From: Neoroseomonas soli
Lineage (GTDB): Bacteria; Pseudomonadota; Alphaproteobacteria; Acetobacterales; Acetobacteraceae
Reading direction: 5' to 3'
DNA length: 33,925 nucleotides
Assembly: GCF_018129065.1 (NCBI RefSeq)
Contig: NZ_JAAEDM010000056.1
Location: forward strand, 1 to 33,925
Part shown: piece after piece, positions 14,729-22,555 of the stretch
Numbering within the stretch: the stretch's first letter is position 1
How the letters are laid out: the number at the start of each line of letters is the position of its first letter
Notes under the pieces: generated by a model
What the model was told of the DNA's origin: nothing
Database searches by the model: none
Seen by the model: the letters and a program-made list of their open reading frames with translations, nothing else
Program-made: the position numbers and the translations under genes

Positions 14729-15691
14729 ATGCGCCTCGGACAGGGTGAAAGCGCTCGCCCCACAACGCGCCTCCGCGCGCTGATCGAGTCCCACCGCCCA
14801 CTGGTGGTGCCCGGCTGCTTCAACGCCATGTCCGCCCGCATCCTGGAGAATGCCGGCTTCCCGGCGCTCTACATGTCGGGCTACGGAACTTCGCTGAACC
14901 TGCTCGGGCTGCCGGATGCGGGGCTGACGACGCTGACCGAGATGGCGCTGAACGCGAAGCTGATCGCATCAGCAGTGCGCGCCCCACTCATCGCCGATGC
15001 CGATACCGGCTTCGGCAACGCCATCAACGTGGTGCGGACGGTGGAGGAATACATCCGCGGCGGCGTCGCCGGCCTGCACATCGAGGACCAGGTCGCACCC
15101 AAGCGCTGCGGCCATGTCGCGGGGCGGGAGGTCATCGCGCGCGAGGAAGCGGTCCTGAAGATCCGCGCCGCGGCAAGGACGCGGGACGCGCTCGACCCTG
15201 ACTTCGTCGTCATCGCTCGGACCGATGCCCGCGGCGCGCATGGCGGCTCGCTCGACGAGGCGATCGCGCGCGCGAACGCCTTCCTTGAGGCCGGCGCCGA
15301 CCTGGCCTTCGTCGAGGGCCCGAAGGACGTCGAGGAAGTCGCCCGCATCGGCCGCGAGGTGAAAGGCCCGGTCTTCTACAACATGACCGGGATCAGCCCG
15401 CGCCTTTCGGCCGAGGAGATGGCCGCGCTCGGCATCCGCGTCTGCATCCTGCCGGGTGCGGCGATGCGCGCGACGATCATGGCGATCCACGACTTCGCCA
15501 TGGCGCTGAAGACCGACGGCCCGATGGCCGAGGCGACCTACGACGCGCGCTTCAAGGCGCATCCGATGGGCAACCTGCACGGCTTCGCGGGCTTCGACCG
15601 CATCCGGGAGATGGAGACGGAGTTCCTGCCGGAAGAGGCGGCGCAGAAATACGAGGGCGGGCTCGGCTACGCGCCGAAGGCGGCGGAATAG
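14729..15691 (+). CDS. Isocitrate lyase/PEP mutase superfamily C-C lyase
   Basis: A 320-residue enzyme of the ICL/PEPM superfamily. Metal and substrate motifs are intact: IADADTGFGN at 88-97 (Mg2+ loop), GLHIEDQ at 115-121 and the lyase signature KRCGH at 125-129, whose cysteine marks lyases such as methylisocitrate or dimethylmalate lyase rather than phosphonate mutases. The expected reaction splits a 2-hydroxy-dicarboxylate-type acid into pyruvate or a related oxo acid plus a second carboxylate. An AGGAGG ribosome-binding site lies 7 nt before the ATG. The gene sits 48 bp after the tadE cassette but is functionally grouped with the leuCDB-like genes downstream. PrpB is possible, though no prpC or prpD is nearby; 2,3-dimethylmalate lyase is another candidate. 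Confidence 0.85.
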   Translation: MRLGQGESARPTTRLRALIESHRPLVVPGCFNAMSARILENAGFPALYMSGYGTSLNLLGLPDAGLTTLTEMALNAKLIASAVRAPLIADADTGFGNAINVVRTVEEYIRGGVAGLHIEDQVAPKRCGHVAGREVIAREEAVLKIRAAARTRDALDPDFVVIARTDARGAHGGSLDEAIARANAFLEAGADLAFVEGPKDVEEVARIGREVKGPVFYNMTGISPRLSAEEMAALGIRVCILPGAAMRATIMAIHDFAMALKTDGPMAEATYDARFKAHPMGNLHGFAGFDRIREMETEFLPEEAAQKYEGGLGYAPKAAE

Positions 15692-15693
15692 AG

Positions 15694-15715
15694 CGGGGGA
15701 GGCGAACCTCCCCCG
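15694..15715 (+). terminator. Terminator hairpin of the lyase gene
   Basis: CGGGGGAGG and CCTCCCCCG form a perfect 9-bp stem with a CGAA loop directly after the stop codon. It is followed by a pyrimidine-rich, T-containing stretch (15717-15740), so it fits an intrinsic terminator. Confidence 0.75.
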
Positions 15716-15794
15716 AGCCCCTTCCCTTCTTTGTCCTTCTGGCGCTGGCCGCGGCTGTCAGTTCCCAAGAACCAAAAAAGGTTGAGGGGGGTGC

Positions 15795-15820
15795 GGGGGG
15801 AGAAGTTCTCTTCTCCCCCC
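15795..15820 (-). terminator. Terminator hairpin of the leftward Bug gene
   Basis: GGGGGGAGAAG and CTTCTCCCCCC form a perfect 11-bp stem with a 4-nt loop. It lies a few bases past the end of the minus-strand Bug gene; in that direction a CCTTTTTTGG run follows about 20 nt downstream. The AACC-AAAAAA-GGTT element at 15771-15784 is itself a small inverted repeat. Together with the hairpin at 15694 it separates two convergent genes. Confidence 0.7.
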
Positions 15821-15824
15821 GGCT

Positions 15825-16796
15825 TCATCCAACCCTCAACCCCGTCACCTGGACGATCCGCCGCGCTGTCTCCCGGTCGCGCCGGATGACCGCGGCGAAG
15901 GCCGCCGGATCAGGGTCCGCCGGATCGGCGCCGGCCGCTTCCATCCGCCGCTGCACATCCGTGTCCGCCAACGCCGAGCGGAGCGCCTGGCTGATGCGCT
16001 GCTTCGCTGCTTCCGGCGTGCCGGCCGGCGCGAAGACGCCGGTCCAGGACGTGAGTTCGTAACCCGGAAAGGTCTCCGCGATGGCAGGGATCTGCGGCAG
16101 GCTCGCCTGGCGCCGCCCCGCCGTGCTCGCGATCAGCGTCGCACCGCGCTCCACCGCCGGGCGCAGGCTGGAATAGGAGATGATGCCAGCGTCGATCCGC
16201 CCCGCCGCGAGTTCCCGCGCCACGTCTGCCCCGCCACGGAAGGGCACGTGCTCCAGCCGGATTCCGGCGGCGAGTTGCAGGGCCTCCCCCATGAAATGCC
16301 CGATATGGGCGACGCCCGGCGTGCCGTAGGTGACCTCGCCCGGCCGCCGCTTCGCTTCGGCCACGAAGCCCGCCAGGTCGTTCGCGGGAAAGCCCGCGCG
16401 GATGCCGAGGATGTAGGGCTGCGTCGTCACCTGCGCGACCGGCGCGAAGGCGGCCGCGTAGTCGAAGGGCAGGTCGCGCCGGACTTCCGGCAGGGTGGCG
16501 AAGGTCGCGCCTTCGAACAGCAGGGTGTAGCCGTCCGCCGGCGAGGTCGCGACCGCCTGCGCCCCGATCGCCCCCGACGCGCCGGTCCGGTTGTCGATCA
16601 GGAAGGATTGCCCGAGATGCTCGGCGACCTTCGCCTGCAGGATGCGCGCGATGGTGTCCGCCACGCCGCCGGCGGAATAGGGGACGACGAGCCGCACGGA
16701 CCGTTCGGGCCAGCCCCCCTGCCCCGCCGCGCGTTGCGCGAGGAAAGGTGTCGCGAGCGCAGCCGTTACGATGCCGCGCCGTGTCGTGCCGCGCAT
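15825..16796 (-). CDS. Bug/TctC-family periplasmic carboxylate-binding protein
   Basis: A 323-residue tripartite-tricarboxylate-type substrate-binding protein. It has an N-terminal export signal (TRRGIVTAALATPFLAQRAAG, with a twin-arginine look), then the family signatures VRLVVPYSAGGVADTIARILQ, FLIDNRTGASGAIGAQAVA, the substrate loop near TYGTPGVAHIGHFMGE and EHVPFRGGADVARELAAGRID. Bug proteins bind small carboxylates such as citrate, glutarate or hydroxy acids, often without a dedicated transporter nearby; no tctA/tctB is in the window. The gene is divergent from the leuC-type gene, leaving a 123-bp shared promoter region. GGGAG precedes the ATG. Confidence 0.9.
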   Translation of the reverse strand: MRGTTRRGIVTAALATPFLAQRAAGQGGWPERSVRLVVPYSAGGVADTIARILQAKVAEHLGQSFLIDNRTGASGAIGAQAVATSPADGYTLLFEGATFATLPEVRRDLPFDYAAAFAPVAQVTTQPYILGIRAGFPANDLAGFVAEAKRRPGEVTYGTPGVAHIGHFMGEALQLAAGIRLEHVPFRGGADVARELAAGRIDAGIISYSSLRPAVERGATLIASTAGRRQASLPQIPAIAETFPGYELTSWTGVFAPAGTPEAAKQRISQALRSALADTDVQRRMEAAGADPADPDPAAFAAVIRRDRETARRIVQVTGLRVG

Positions 16797-16919
16797 GCCG
16801 TTTCACTCCCGTCGTCCGGCGTGGCTTGACCGCGCAGTGCCCGCGCGGCGTGATGCCCGCCGATTTCCGGCGACGGTGCGGCCACGCCGCCACCCCGTCA
16901 AGAACGAGAGGAAACGCCG

Positions 16920-18323
16920 ATGCCGGCGACATTGTTCGACAAGATCTGGGACCCGCATGTGGTTGCGGATCTGGGCGGCGGCTGGTCGCTGCTGCATTGC
17001 GACCGCGTCCTGCTGCATGATCTTTCCGGCGCGCGCGCGCTGCGGGAAGTCGGCGAGGGTGGCTATACGCTCGCGCGCCCGGACCTGGTATTCGCCACGC
17101 CGGACCACGCCGTCTCCTCCGCTCCCGGCCGGACGGCCGATACCTTCCCCGAGGGCGGGCGCCTGCTCGCCGGGCTGCGCGCGCGGGCGAAGGAAACGGG
17201 CATCCGGCTGTTCGACCTCGGCCAGGACGGCAACGGCATCGTGCATGTCATGGGGCCCGAACTCGGCATTGTGCTGCCGGGCACGACGCTGGTCTGTGGC
17301 GACAGCCACACCTGCACCAATGGCGGCGTCGGCGCGCTCGCCTTCGGCATCGGCGCGTCGGAGCTCAAGCACGTGCTGGCGACGCAGACCCTGCCGCAGA
17401 AGAAGCCGAAGCGCATGCGCATCCGCTTCGAGGGCGACGCGCCCGCGGGTGTCACGCCGAAGGACATGATCCTCGCCGCCATCGGCCGCTTCGGCGCCGG
17501 GGCGGGCACCGGGCATGCAGTGGAGTATGCGGGCTCCGCCGTGCGTGCGCTGTCGGTCGAGGGGCGGCTGACGCTGTGCAACCTTTCGATCGAGATGGGC
17601 GCCAAGATGGGCATGGTGGCGCCGGACGAGACGACGTTCGAATGGCTCACCGGCCGCGACTTCGCGCCCAGGGGCGCCGCCTGGGACGCCGCAGTGGCGT
17701 CCTGGCGCGCCCTGCCGACGGACGACGACGCGAGTTTCGACCGCGACCTGGCGATCGACATGCGCGACATCGCCCCGCAGATCACCTGGGGCACCAGCCC
17801 CGAGCACGTGCTGCCCGTCACCGGCCGCGTGCCCGACCTCGCATCCGCCGCGAACGCGGAACAGCGCGCCGCCTGGGAAGCCGCCCTCGCCTACATGGGC
17901 CTGACGCCCGGCCAGGCGATCGCCGGCACCAAGGTGGACTGGGTCTTCATCGGGTCCTGCACCAATTCACGTTTCGAGGACCTGCGCGCCGCCGCCGCCG
18001 TGCTGCGCGGGCGCAAGGTCGCGCCGCACGTCACCGCCTGGGTCGTGCCGGGCAGCGAGCGCGTGAAGCACGCGGCGGAAGCCGAAGGGCTGGACGCTGC
18101 CTTCCGCGCCGCGGGCTTCGAGTGGCGCGAACCTGGCTGCGCGCTCTGCGTCGCCGCGAATGGCGAGGCGGTGCCGCCCGGCGCGCGCTGCGTCTCCACC
18201 TCGAACCGCAATTTCGTCGGGCGGCAGGGCACGGGCGCGCGCACGCATCTCGCCTCCCCGGCCATGGCGGCGGCGGCGGCGGTGGCAGGCGCGATCGCCG
18301 ATGTGCGGCAGTTCGCGGCGTAA
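16920..18323 (+). CDS. leuC: 3-isopropylmalate dehydratase large subunit-type hydro-lyase (LeuC-like)
   Basis: A 467-residue aconitase-superfamily large subunit with a [4Fe-4S] cluster site. Cluster cysteines are at 347 (VFIGSCTNSR) and at 407 and 410 (EPGCALC), and the STSNRNFVGRQG motif and C-terminal THLASPAMAAAAAVAG are intact. Length and cysteine positions match LeuC. It pairs with the small subunit 12 bp downstream to isomerise a 2-hydroxy acid to a 3-hydroxy acid by dehydration and hydration. The N-terminal third is more divergent than usual for LeuC. With a lyase and two Bug proteins around it, a related substrate such as citramalate or dimethylmalate is possible. A GAGAGGAA ribosome-binding site supports the start. 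Confidence 0.88.
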   Translation: MPATLFDKIWDPHVVADLGGGWSLLHCDRVLLHDLSGARALREVGEGGYTLARPDLVFATPDHAVSSAPGRTADTFPEGGRLLAGLRARAKETGIRLFDLGQDGNGIVHVMGPELGIVLPGTTLVCGDSHTCTNGGVGALAFGIGASELKHVLATQTLPQKKPKRMRIRFEGDAPAGVTPKDMILAAIGRFGAGAGTGHAVEYAGSAVRALSVEGRLTLCNLSIEMGAKMGMVAPDETTFEWLTGRDFAPRGAAWDAAVASWRALPTDDDASFDRDLAIDMRDIAPQITWGTSPEHVLPVTGRVPDLASAANAEQRAAWEAALAYMGLTPGQAIAGTKVDWVFIGSCTNSRFEDLRAAAAVLRGRKVAPHVTAWVVPGSERVKHAAEAEGLDAAFRAAGFEWREPGCALCVAANGEAVPPGARCVSTSNRNFVGRQGTGARTHLASPAMAAAAAVAGAIADVRQFAA

Positions 18324-18335
18324 GGGAGAACGACC

Positions 18336-18962
18336 ATGGAGAAGTTCACCACCGTCGCCGGCCCCGCCGCGCCGATGCTCACGCCGAACGTCGACACCGA
18401 CGTCATCATCCCGATCCAGCGCCTGGTCGGCACCGGCCGCACCGGCCTCGGCCCCTATGCCTTCGAACGCCTGCGCTATCTGAAGGACGGGTCCGACAAC
18501 CCCGACTTCGTGCTGAACCGCCCGCAATTCCGCGGAAGCCCCATCCTGCTCGCGGGGCCGAACTTCGGCTGCGGGTCCTCGCGCGAGGGCGCGGTCTGGG
18601 CGCTGATGGGCATGGGGTTCCGTGCGGTGCTCGCTCCCTCCTTCGGCGACATCTTCCACAACAACTGCTTCCAGAACGGCATGCTGCCGATCGTCCTGCC
18701 CGAAGACGTCATCCACCGCATCGCCGCCGAGACCGAGGCCGCGCAGGGCGCCCGGCACACCACCGTGGACCTCGCGCGCCAGGTCGTCGTCACGCCGGAG
18801 GGTGCCGAGATTCCCTTCCGCATCGACGCCCGCAAGCGCGACGCCCTGCTCGAGGGTCTCGACGACATCGCCCTCACGCTGCGCCTCAAGCAGAACATCG
18901 CCGCCTGGCAGGCCGCCGACCGCGCCGCCCGCCCCTGGGTCTGGGAGACCGTCGAAAGATGA
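18336..18962 (+). CDS. leuD: 3-isopropylmalate dehydratase small subunit-type protein (LeuD-like)
   Basis: A 208-residue swivel-domain subunit of the LeuCD type. Motifs include LTPNVDTDVIIPIQRL near the N-terminus, ILLAGPNFGCGSSREGAVWAL (the conserved GxGSSREHA-like segment), FGDIFHNNCFQNGMLPIVLP, and the C-terminal region ending in RPWVWETVER. The conserved histidine of SSREHA is replaced by glycine here. It follows the large-subunit gene by 12 bp and shares an ATGA overlap with the dehydrogenase gene, so all three are co-translated. It completes the active site of the hydro-lyase. Confidence 0.9.
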   Translation: MEKFTTVAGPAAPMLTPNVDTDVIIPIQRLVGTGRTGLGPYAFERLRYLKDGSDNPDFVLNRPQFRGSPILLAGPNFGCGSSREGAVWALMGMGFRAVLAPSFGDIFHNNCFQNGMLPIVLPEDVIHRIAAETEAAQGARHTTVDLARQVVVTPEGAEIPFRIDARKRDALLEGLDDIALTLRLKQNIAAWQAADRAARPWVWETVER

Positions 18963-20062
18963 CCTTGAACATCGTCGTCCTGCCCGGGGACGGCATCGGC
19001 CCCGAAGTCACCGACGAGGCCGTTCGCGTCCTCGACTGGTTCGCCGCGAAGCGCGGCATTCCGCTGCGGATGACACGCCACCTCTTCGGCTCGGCCGCCT
19101 GGGCCGCGCAGGGCACGACCATGCCCGACGCCACCTGGGACGCCATCATGGCCGCGGACGCGCTGCTGTTCGGCGCGACCGGCAGCCTCGACCAGAAGCA
19201 CATTCCGGCGGAGGAGCGGCGCAAGGGTTCGCTGCTGCGGATGCGCAAGGCGCTCGACGTCTTCGCCAACCTGCGCCCGGTGAAGGCGCAGCCGGCGCTG
19301 GCCGAGGTGTCCCCCTACAAGGCGCGCACCGTCGCGGGCGCGGACCTGGTCTTCGTCCGCGAACTGACGGCCGGGATGTATTTCGGCACGCCGCGCGGCG
19401 TCGAGACCCAGCCGGACGGCACGCGTCGCGGCGTGAATACCCACACCTACACGGAAGCCGAGATCGCCCGGGCGGCGCGCTTCGCATTCGGACTGGCCCG
19501 TACGCGCCGGAACCACCTCACCTCGGTGGACAAGGCGAACGTGATGGAGGCCGGCGCGCTGTGGCGGGAGGTCGTGACCGCCATCCACGCGAAGGAATTC
19601 CCCGACGTCACGCTCGAACACATGCTGGCGGACAACTGCGCGCTGCAACTCGGCCGCGCGCCGACGCGCTTCGACGTGATCGTCACCGACAACCTGTTCG
19701 GCGACCTGCTGTCGGACTGCGCGGGCGCGATCAACGGCAGCCTCGGGATGCTGCCCTCGGCCGCGCTGTCGGATCCGGGGCCGGACGGCAAGCGGCGTGC
19801 GCTCTATGAACCGATCCACGGCTCGGCGCCCGACATTGCGGGCAAGGGCATCGCGAACCCGCTCGGCGCCATCCTCTCTGCCGCGATGCTGCTGCGCTGG
19901 ACGGCAGAGGCCCCCGCCGAGGCGGACCGCCTGGAGAAGGCCGTCGCGACCGCGCTCGCCTCCGGTGCCCGCACCGCCGACATCGCATTGCCCGGCGAGA
20001 AGGTACTCTCGACAAGCGCCATGACCGACGTGGTGCTGTCGGCCCTGGAGGCGTCGAAATAG
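18959..20062 (+). CDS. leuB: 3-isopropylmalate dehydrogenase-type beta-decarboxylating enzyme (LeuB-like)
   Basis: A 367-residue NAD(P)-dependent decarboxylating dehydrogenase. Recognisable parts are VVLPGDGIGPEV at the N-terminus, RELTAGMYFGTPRG, SVDKANVMEAGALWR (catalytic lysine region), FDVIVTDNLFGDLLSDC (metal-binding aspartates), and PIHGSAPDIAGKGIANPLG for the cofactor site. The usual LeuB segment between the two halves is replaced by a TGSLDQKHIPAEERRKG stretch, so substrate choice may differ from 3-isopropylmalate. The ATG at 18959 overlaps the leuD-like stop by 4 bp. Housekeeping leucine synthesis and a catabolic paralogue are both possible. Confidence 0.88.
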   Translation: MTLNIVVLPGDGIGPEVTDEAVRVLDWFAAKRGIPLRMTRHLFGSAAWAAQGTTMPDATWDAIMAADALLFGATGSLDQKHIPAEERRKGSLLRMRKALDVFANLRPVKAQPALAEVSPYKARTVAGADLVFVRELTAGMYFGTPRGVETQPDGTRRGVNTHTYTEAEIARAARFAFGLARTRRNHLTSVDKANVMEAGALWREVVTAIHAKEFPDVTLEHMLADNCALQLGRAPTRFDVIVTDNLFGDLLSDCAGAINGSLGMLPSAALSDPGPDGKRRALYEPIHGSAPDIAGKGIANPLGAILSAAMLLRWTAEAPAEADRLEKAVATALASGARTADIALPGEKVLSTSAMTDVVLSALEASK

Positions 20063-20070
20063 CCGAAGGT

Positions 20071-20091
20071 CCAGGAAACTGGGCTTCCTGG
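20071..20091 (+). terminator. Small hairpin after the leuB-like gene
   Basis: CCAGGAA and TTCCTGG form a 7-bp stem with a 7-nt loop, 9 bp past the stop codon. It is weaker than the hairpin that follows it. Confidence 0.4.
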
Positions 20092-20100
20092 CGGGAGAGC

Positions 20101-20123
20101 GCGAGAGGGCGGCGCCCTCTCGC
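20101..20123 (+). terminator. Strong hairpin ending the leuCDB-like operon
   Basis: GCGAGAGGGC and GCCCTCTCGC form a perfect 10-bp stem with a GGC loop. It lies between the leuB-like stop and the second Bug gene. No U-tract follows, so it may terminate only partly and leave some read-through into the Bug gene. Confidence 0.6.
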
Positions 20124-20176
20124 AAGGCGCCCTGACCTGTCCTAGCCTTCTTCCCAACGAAAAGGGAGGAAGGTCC

Positions 20177-21130
20177 ATGCGTCGTGCATTGCTCGCCGCG
20201 GCCGCGGCGATGCTGCTTGCCCTGCCGGCATCCGCGCAGGAACGCACCATTCGCGTCATCTCCGGCTTCGCTGCGGGCGGCGCCGGGGATCTGATGGCGC
20301 GCCTGATCGCCGAATACGTCCCGCCGCAGATGGGCGCGCGCGGCGTGGTCGAGAACCGCACCGGCGCCAACGGCCTGATCGGTGCCGAGGTGGTGGCGCG
20401 TTCCGCCCCCGACGGCATGACCGTGCTGCAATGCCCGATGGGCAGCATGACCATCACCCCCAATCTCCCCGGCGCCTCCCTGCCGATCGACCCGCGCACG
20501 GAGATGACGGGCGTCGCGAACGTCGCGCTCTCGACCTATGCGCTGGTTGTCGCCGCGCGCGGGCCCTACGCGGATGCGGGCGGGCTGCTCGCCGCGGCGC
20601 GGGCGCGGCCCGGCGGGCTGACCTATGCCTCGGCGGGCGTGGGTTCGGCGCAGCACCTCTCGGTCGAATTGCTGAAGGCGCGCACCGGGCTCGACATCGT
20701 GCACGTGCCCTATCGCGGGGCGACGCCCGCGGTTGTCGATATCCTCGGCGGCCGCACGGACTTCATGATCACGAACCTCGGTGACGTGATGCGGCAGATC
20801 ACGGGCGGGGAGTTGCGCCTGCTCGCGCTCGGCGACGATGCGGGGTCGCCGCTGTTTCCCGATGCGCGGCCGATCTCCGCCTTCGTCCCCGGCCTGCAGA
20901 TGGCCGGCTGGTTCGGCATCTGCGGCCCGAAGGGCATAAGCGAGGATATGCTCGGCCGCTGGAGCGAGGCGACGCGCAAGGCGCTCGAGAACCCCACATT
21001 CCGCGAGCGCCTGCTCGCCAACGGCTTGACGCCGAACTTCGAGGACACGCGCGCCTTCAACGCACGCATCGCAAGCGACCTGCGGTCGTGGGGCGAGGTC
21101 ATCCGCGCCGCCGGCGTGCGCGGCGATTGA
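20177..21130 (+). CDS. Bug/TctC-family periplasmic carboxylate-binding protein
   Basis: A 317-residue second substrate-binding protein. It has a Sec signal peptide (ALLAAAAAMLLALPASAQ) and the family segments IRVISGFAAGGAGDLMARLIAEY, VVENRTGANGLIGAEVVA, TYASAGVGSAQHLSVELL and IVHVPYRGATPAVVDILGGRTDFMI. It is clearly a different paralogue from the one at 15825-16796 and differs in its ligand-loop sequences. It has a GGGAGG ribosome-binding site and follows the leuCDB-like genes on the same strand, suggesting that it captures the substrate of that pathway. The ligand is unknown. Confidence 0.9.
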   Translation: MRRALLAAAAAMLLALPASAQERTIRVISGFAAGGAGDLMARLIAEYVPPQMGARGVVENRTGANGLIGAEVVARSAPDGMTVLQCPMGSMTITPNLPGASLPIDPRTEMTGVANVALSTYALVVAARGPYADAGGLLAAARARPGGLTYASAGVGSAQHLSVELLKARTGLDIVHVPYRGATPAVVDILGGRTDFMITNLGDVMRQITGGELRLLALGDDAGSPLFPDARPISAFVPGLQMAGWFGICGPKGISEDMLGRWSEATRKALENPTFRERLLANGLTPNFEDTRAFNARIASDLRSWGEVIRAAGVRGD

Positions 21131-21137
21131 TGCCGGC

Positions 21138-21168
21138 GGCAGCGATCTCACACTCGACGGTCGCTGCC
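21138..21168. terminator. Hairpin between convergent Bug and GT4 genes
   Basis: GGCAGCGA and TCGCTGCC are perfect 8-bp arms separated by 15 bp, 8 bp past the Bug stop codon. It is a moderate terminator candidate in the 139-bp convergent spacer. Confidence 0.45.
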
Positions 21169-21269
21169 ACCCCTATCAGGGCACATCGCATCCGGCCGGG
21201 TTCAGCCGCGCGTGCGACGATGCCCGGTCAAGCATGGCGAGAGCGGTTTCCATACGGCTGGATGCCGTT

Positions 21270-22391
21270 CTACGCCGCCAGCGCCTCGTGATAGGCACCG
21301 AGCGTCCGGCGCGCGCATTCCTGCCAGGTGTATGCCGCCGCGCGCCGGTGTCCCCGGGCGACGAGGTCCTGGCGCGTTGCCGGTTCGTTCGCCAGCCGGC
21401 GCAGCTTGGCGGCGATGTCCTCCACGGAGATCGGGTCGCAGAGCAGCGCCGCGTCGCCGGCCACCTCCCGCAGCGATGAATTGTCGGATGTGAGCACCGC
21501 GACGCCCGCGGCCATCGCCTCGACCACCGGCAGGCCGAAGCCCTCGTAGAGCGACGGGTAGGCGAAGACATCGCAGGCGGCGTAGAGGCTGACGAGGTCC
21601 GCATCCGGGATGAAGCCGGTGAAGACCACATGCCCCGCGAGGTCCGGTGCATGGGCGCGCTCGTAGACATCGCTGTTGGCCCAGCCCGGCTCGCCGCAGA
21701 GCACCAGCCGGTGCGGGATGGCGCCGTCGCGCTTCAACAGCGCGAAGGCCTCAAGGAGGCGCGGCAGGTTCTTGCGCGGCTGCAGCGTGCCGACCGAGAG
21801 CAGGAAGGGCCCGTCGATGCCGAGGCGCGCGAGCACGGCGCGCGTCGCCTCCTCGCCCGGGCGGACGAAGAAGTGCGGGGCGACGCCGCCGGGCGTCGTG
21901 ACCACCCGCGCGCCGACCTCGGGGAACATCGCGCGGATGTCGGCCGCGGCACTCTCCGAGATCGCGAGGATCCGATCCGCCTGGCGCAGCGAGCGCGGGA
22001 TCAGGTTGCGGAAATAGATCGTCTTGATGCGCTCGTGGGTGTGGCCGTGGCTGAACCAGGTCATGTCGTAGATCGTCACGACCTGGCGGCTGGTCTTGCG
22101 CAGCGGCAGCGTGAAGCCCTGCCCGTGCAGCAGGTCGGCGCCATGGCGGCGCACCAGGCCGGGCAGGACCGCCTGCTCCCACACGAGCCGCACGGGGCGC
22201 GAGAGCCGTGGCGCATGGATGCTGAAATTGGGGCCGAGCCGCAGTTCGCGCGCACCGGGTTCCGTCGTGTAGACGACGTACTCGTTGTCGCCGTCGATCA
22301 CCGAGAGCGCACACAGGAGTTCGTCGATGAAGCGGCCGACACCCGTCTTCACGGCGCCCATCGCCATGGCATTGATCAGGATGCGCGCCAT
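21270..22391 (-). CDS. GT4-family glycosyltransferase
   Basis: A 373-residue GT-B enzyme. The N-terminal domain starts ARILINAMAMGAVKTGVGRFIDEL, with the early glycine loop seen in GT4 enzymes. The C-terminal domain shows FLLSVGTLQPRKNLPRLLEAF (196-216), the GFIPDADLVSLYAACDVFAYPSLYEGFGLPVVEAMA block with the EX7E pair at E283 and E291, and TSDNSSLREVAGDAALLCDP. It transfers a sugar from a nucleotide donor to a growing glycan at the cytoplasmic face of the membrane. The ATG at 22391 is chosen over 22436 because the family N-terminus begins there. It lies downstream of the RTX gene on the same strand and near other polysaccharide genes; acceptor and sugar are unknown. Confidence 0.92.
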   Translation of the reverse strand: MARILINAMAMGAVKTGVGRFIDELLCALSVIDGDNEYVVYTTEPGARELRLGPNFSIHAPRLSRPVRLVWEQAVLPGLVRRHGADLLHGQGFTLPLRKTSRQVVTIYDMTWFSHGHTHERIKTIYFRNLIPRSLRQADRILAISESAAADIRAMFPEVGARVVTTPGGVAPHFFVRPGEEATRAVLARLGIDGPFLLSVGTLQPRKNLPRLLEAFALLKRDGAIPHRLVLCGEPGWANSDVYERAHAPDLAGHVVFTGFIPDADLVSLYAACDVFAYPSLYEGFGLPVVEAMAAGVAVLTSDNSSLREVAGDAALLCDPISVEDIAAKLRRLANEPATRQDLVARGHRRAAAYTWQECARRTLGAYHEALAA

Positions 22392-22470
22392 CGGGACCCC
22401 GCTTCCGGTTCGCAGGCAGAGGCTGGTCCCGATCACGGCGACCCCGCAGGACCCACGTCGCGGTAGGTTA

Positions 22471-22484
22471 GCCGGCGCGCCGGC
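22471..22484. repeat. GC palindrome in the RTX-GT4 spacer
   Basis: GCCGGCGCGCCGGC is a perfect 14-bp palindrome in the 164-bp spacer between the RTX stop and the GT4 start. It may form a weak transcript hairpin. Short GC palindromes are common in such GC-rich DNA, so significance is uncertain. Confidence 0.3.
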
Positions 22485-22555
22485 GGTGCGGCAATCGGCT
22501 TGCGCGCCGCCATCGATGCTCCGCGGGATCCCCTCTTTCCGGCGGGGACTTCCGC

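Noticed and set aside
14729-15691. Phosphonate (PEP) mutase function for the ICL-family gene
   Set aside because: The KRCGH cysteine motif marks lyases, and no phosphonate genes such as a decarboxylase are nearby.
17576-18958. Upstream extension of the leuB-like frame through leuC and leuD
   Set aside because: The extension is arginine-rich shadow sequence inside two clear genes; the real start is the ATG at 18959 with an ATGA junction.
15825-21130. A complete TctABC tripartite transporter
   Set aside because: Only binding proteins are present; no tctA or tctB membrane genes are in the window.
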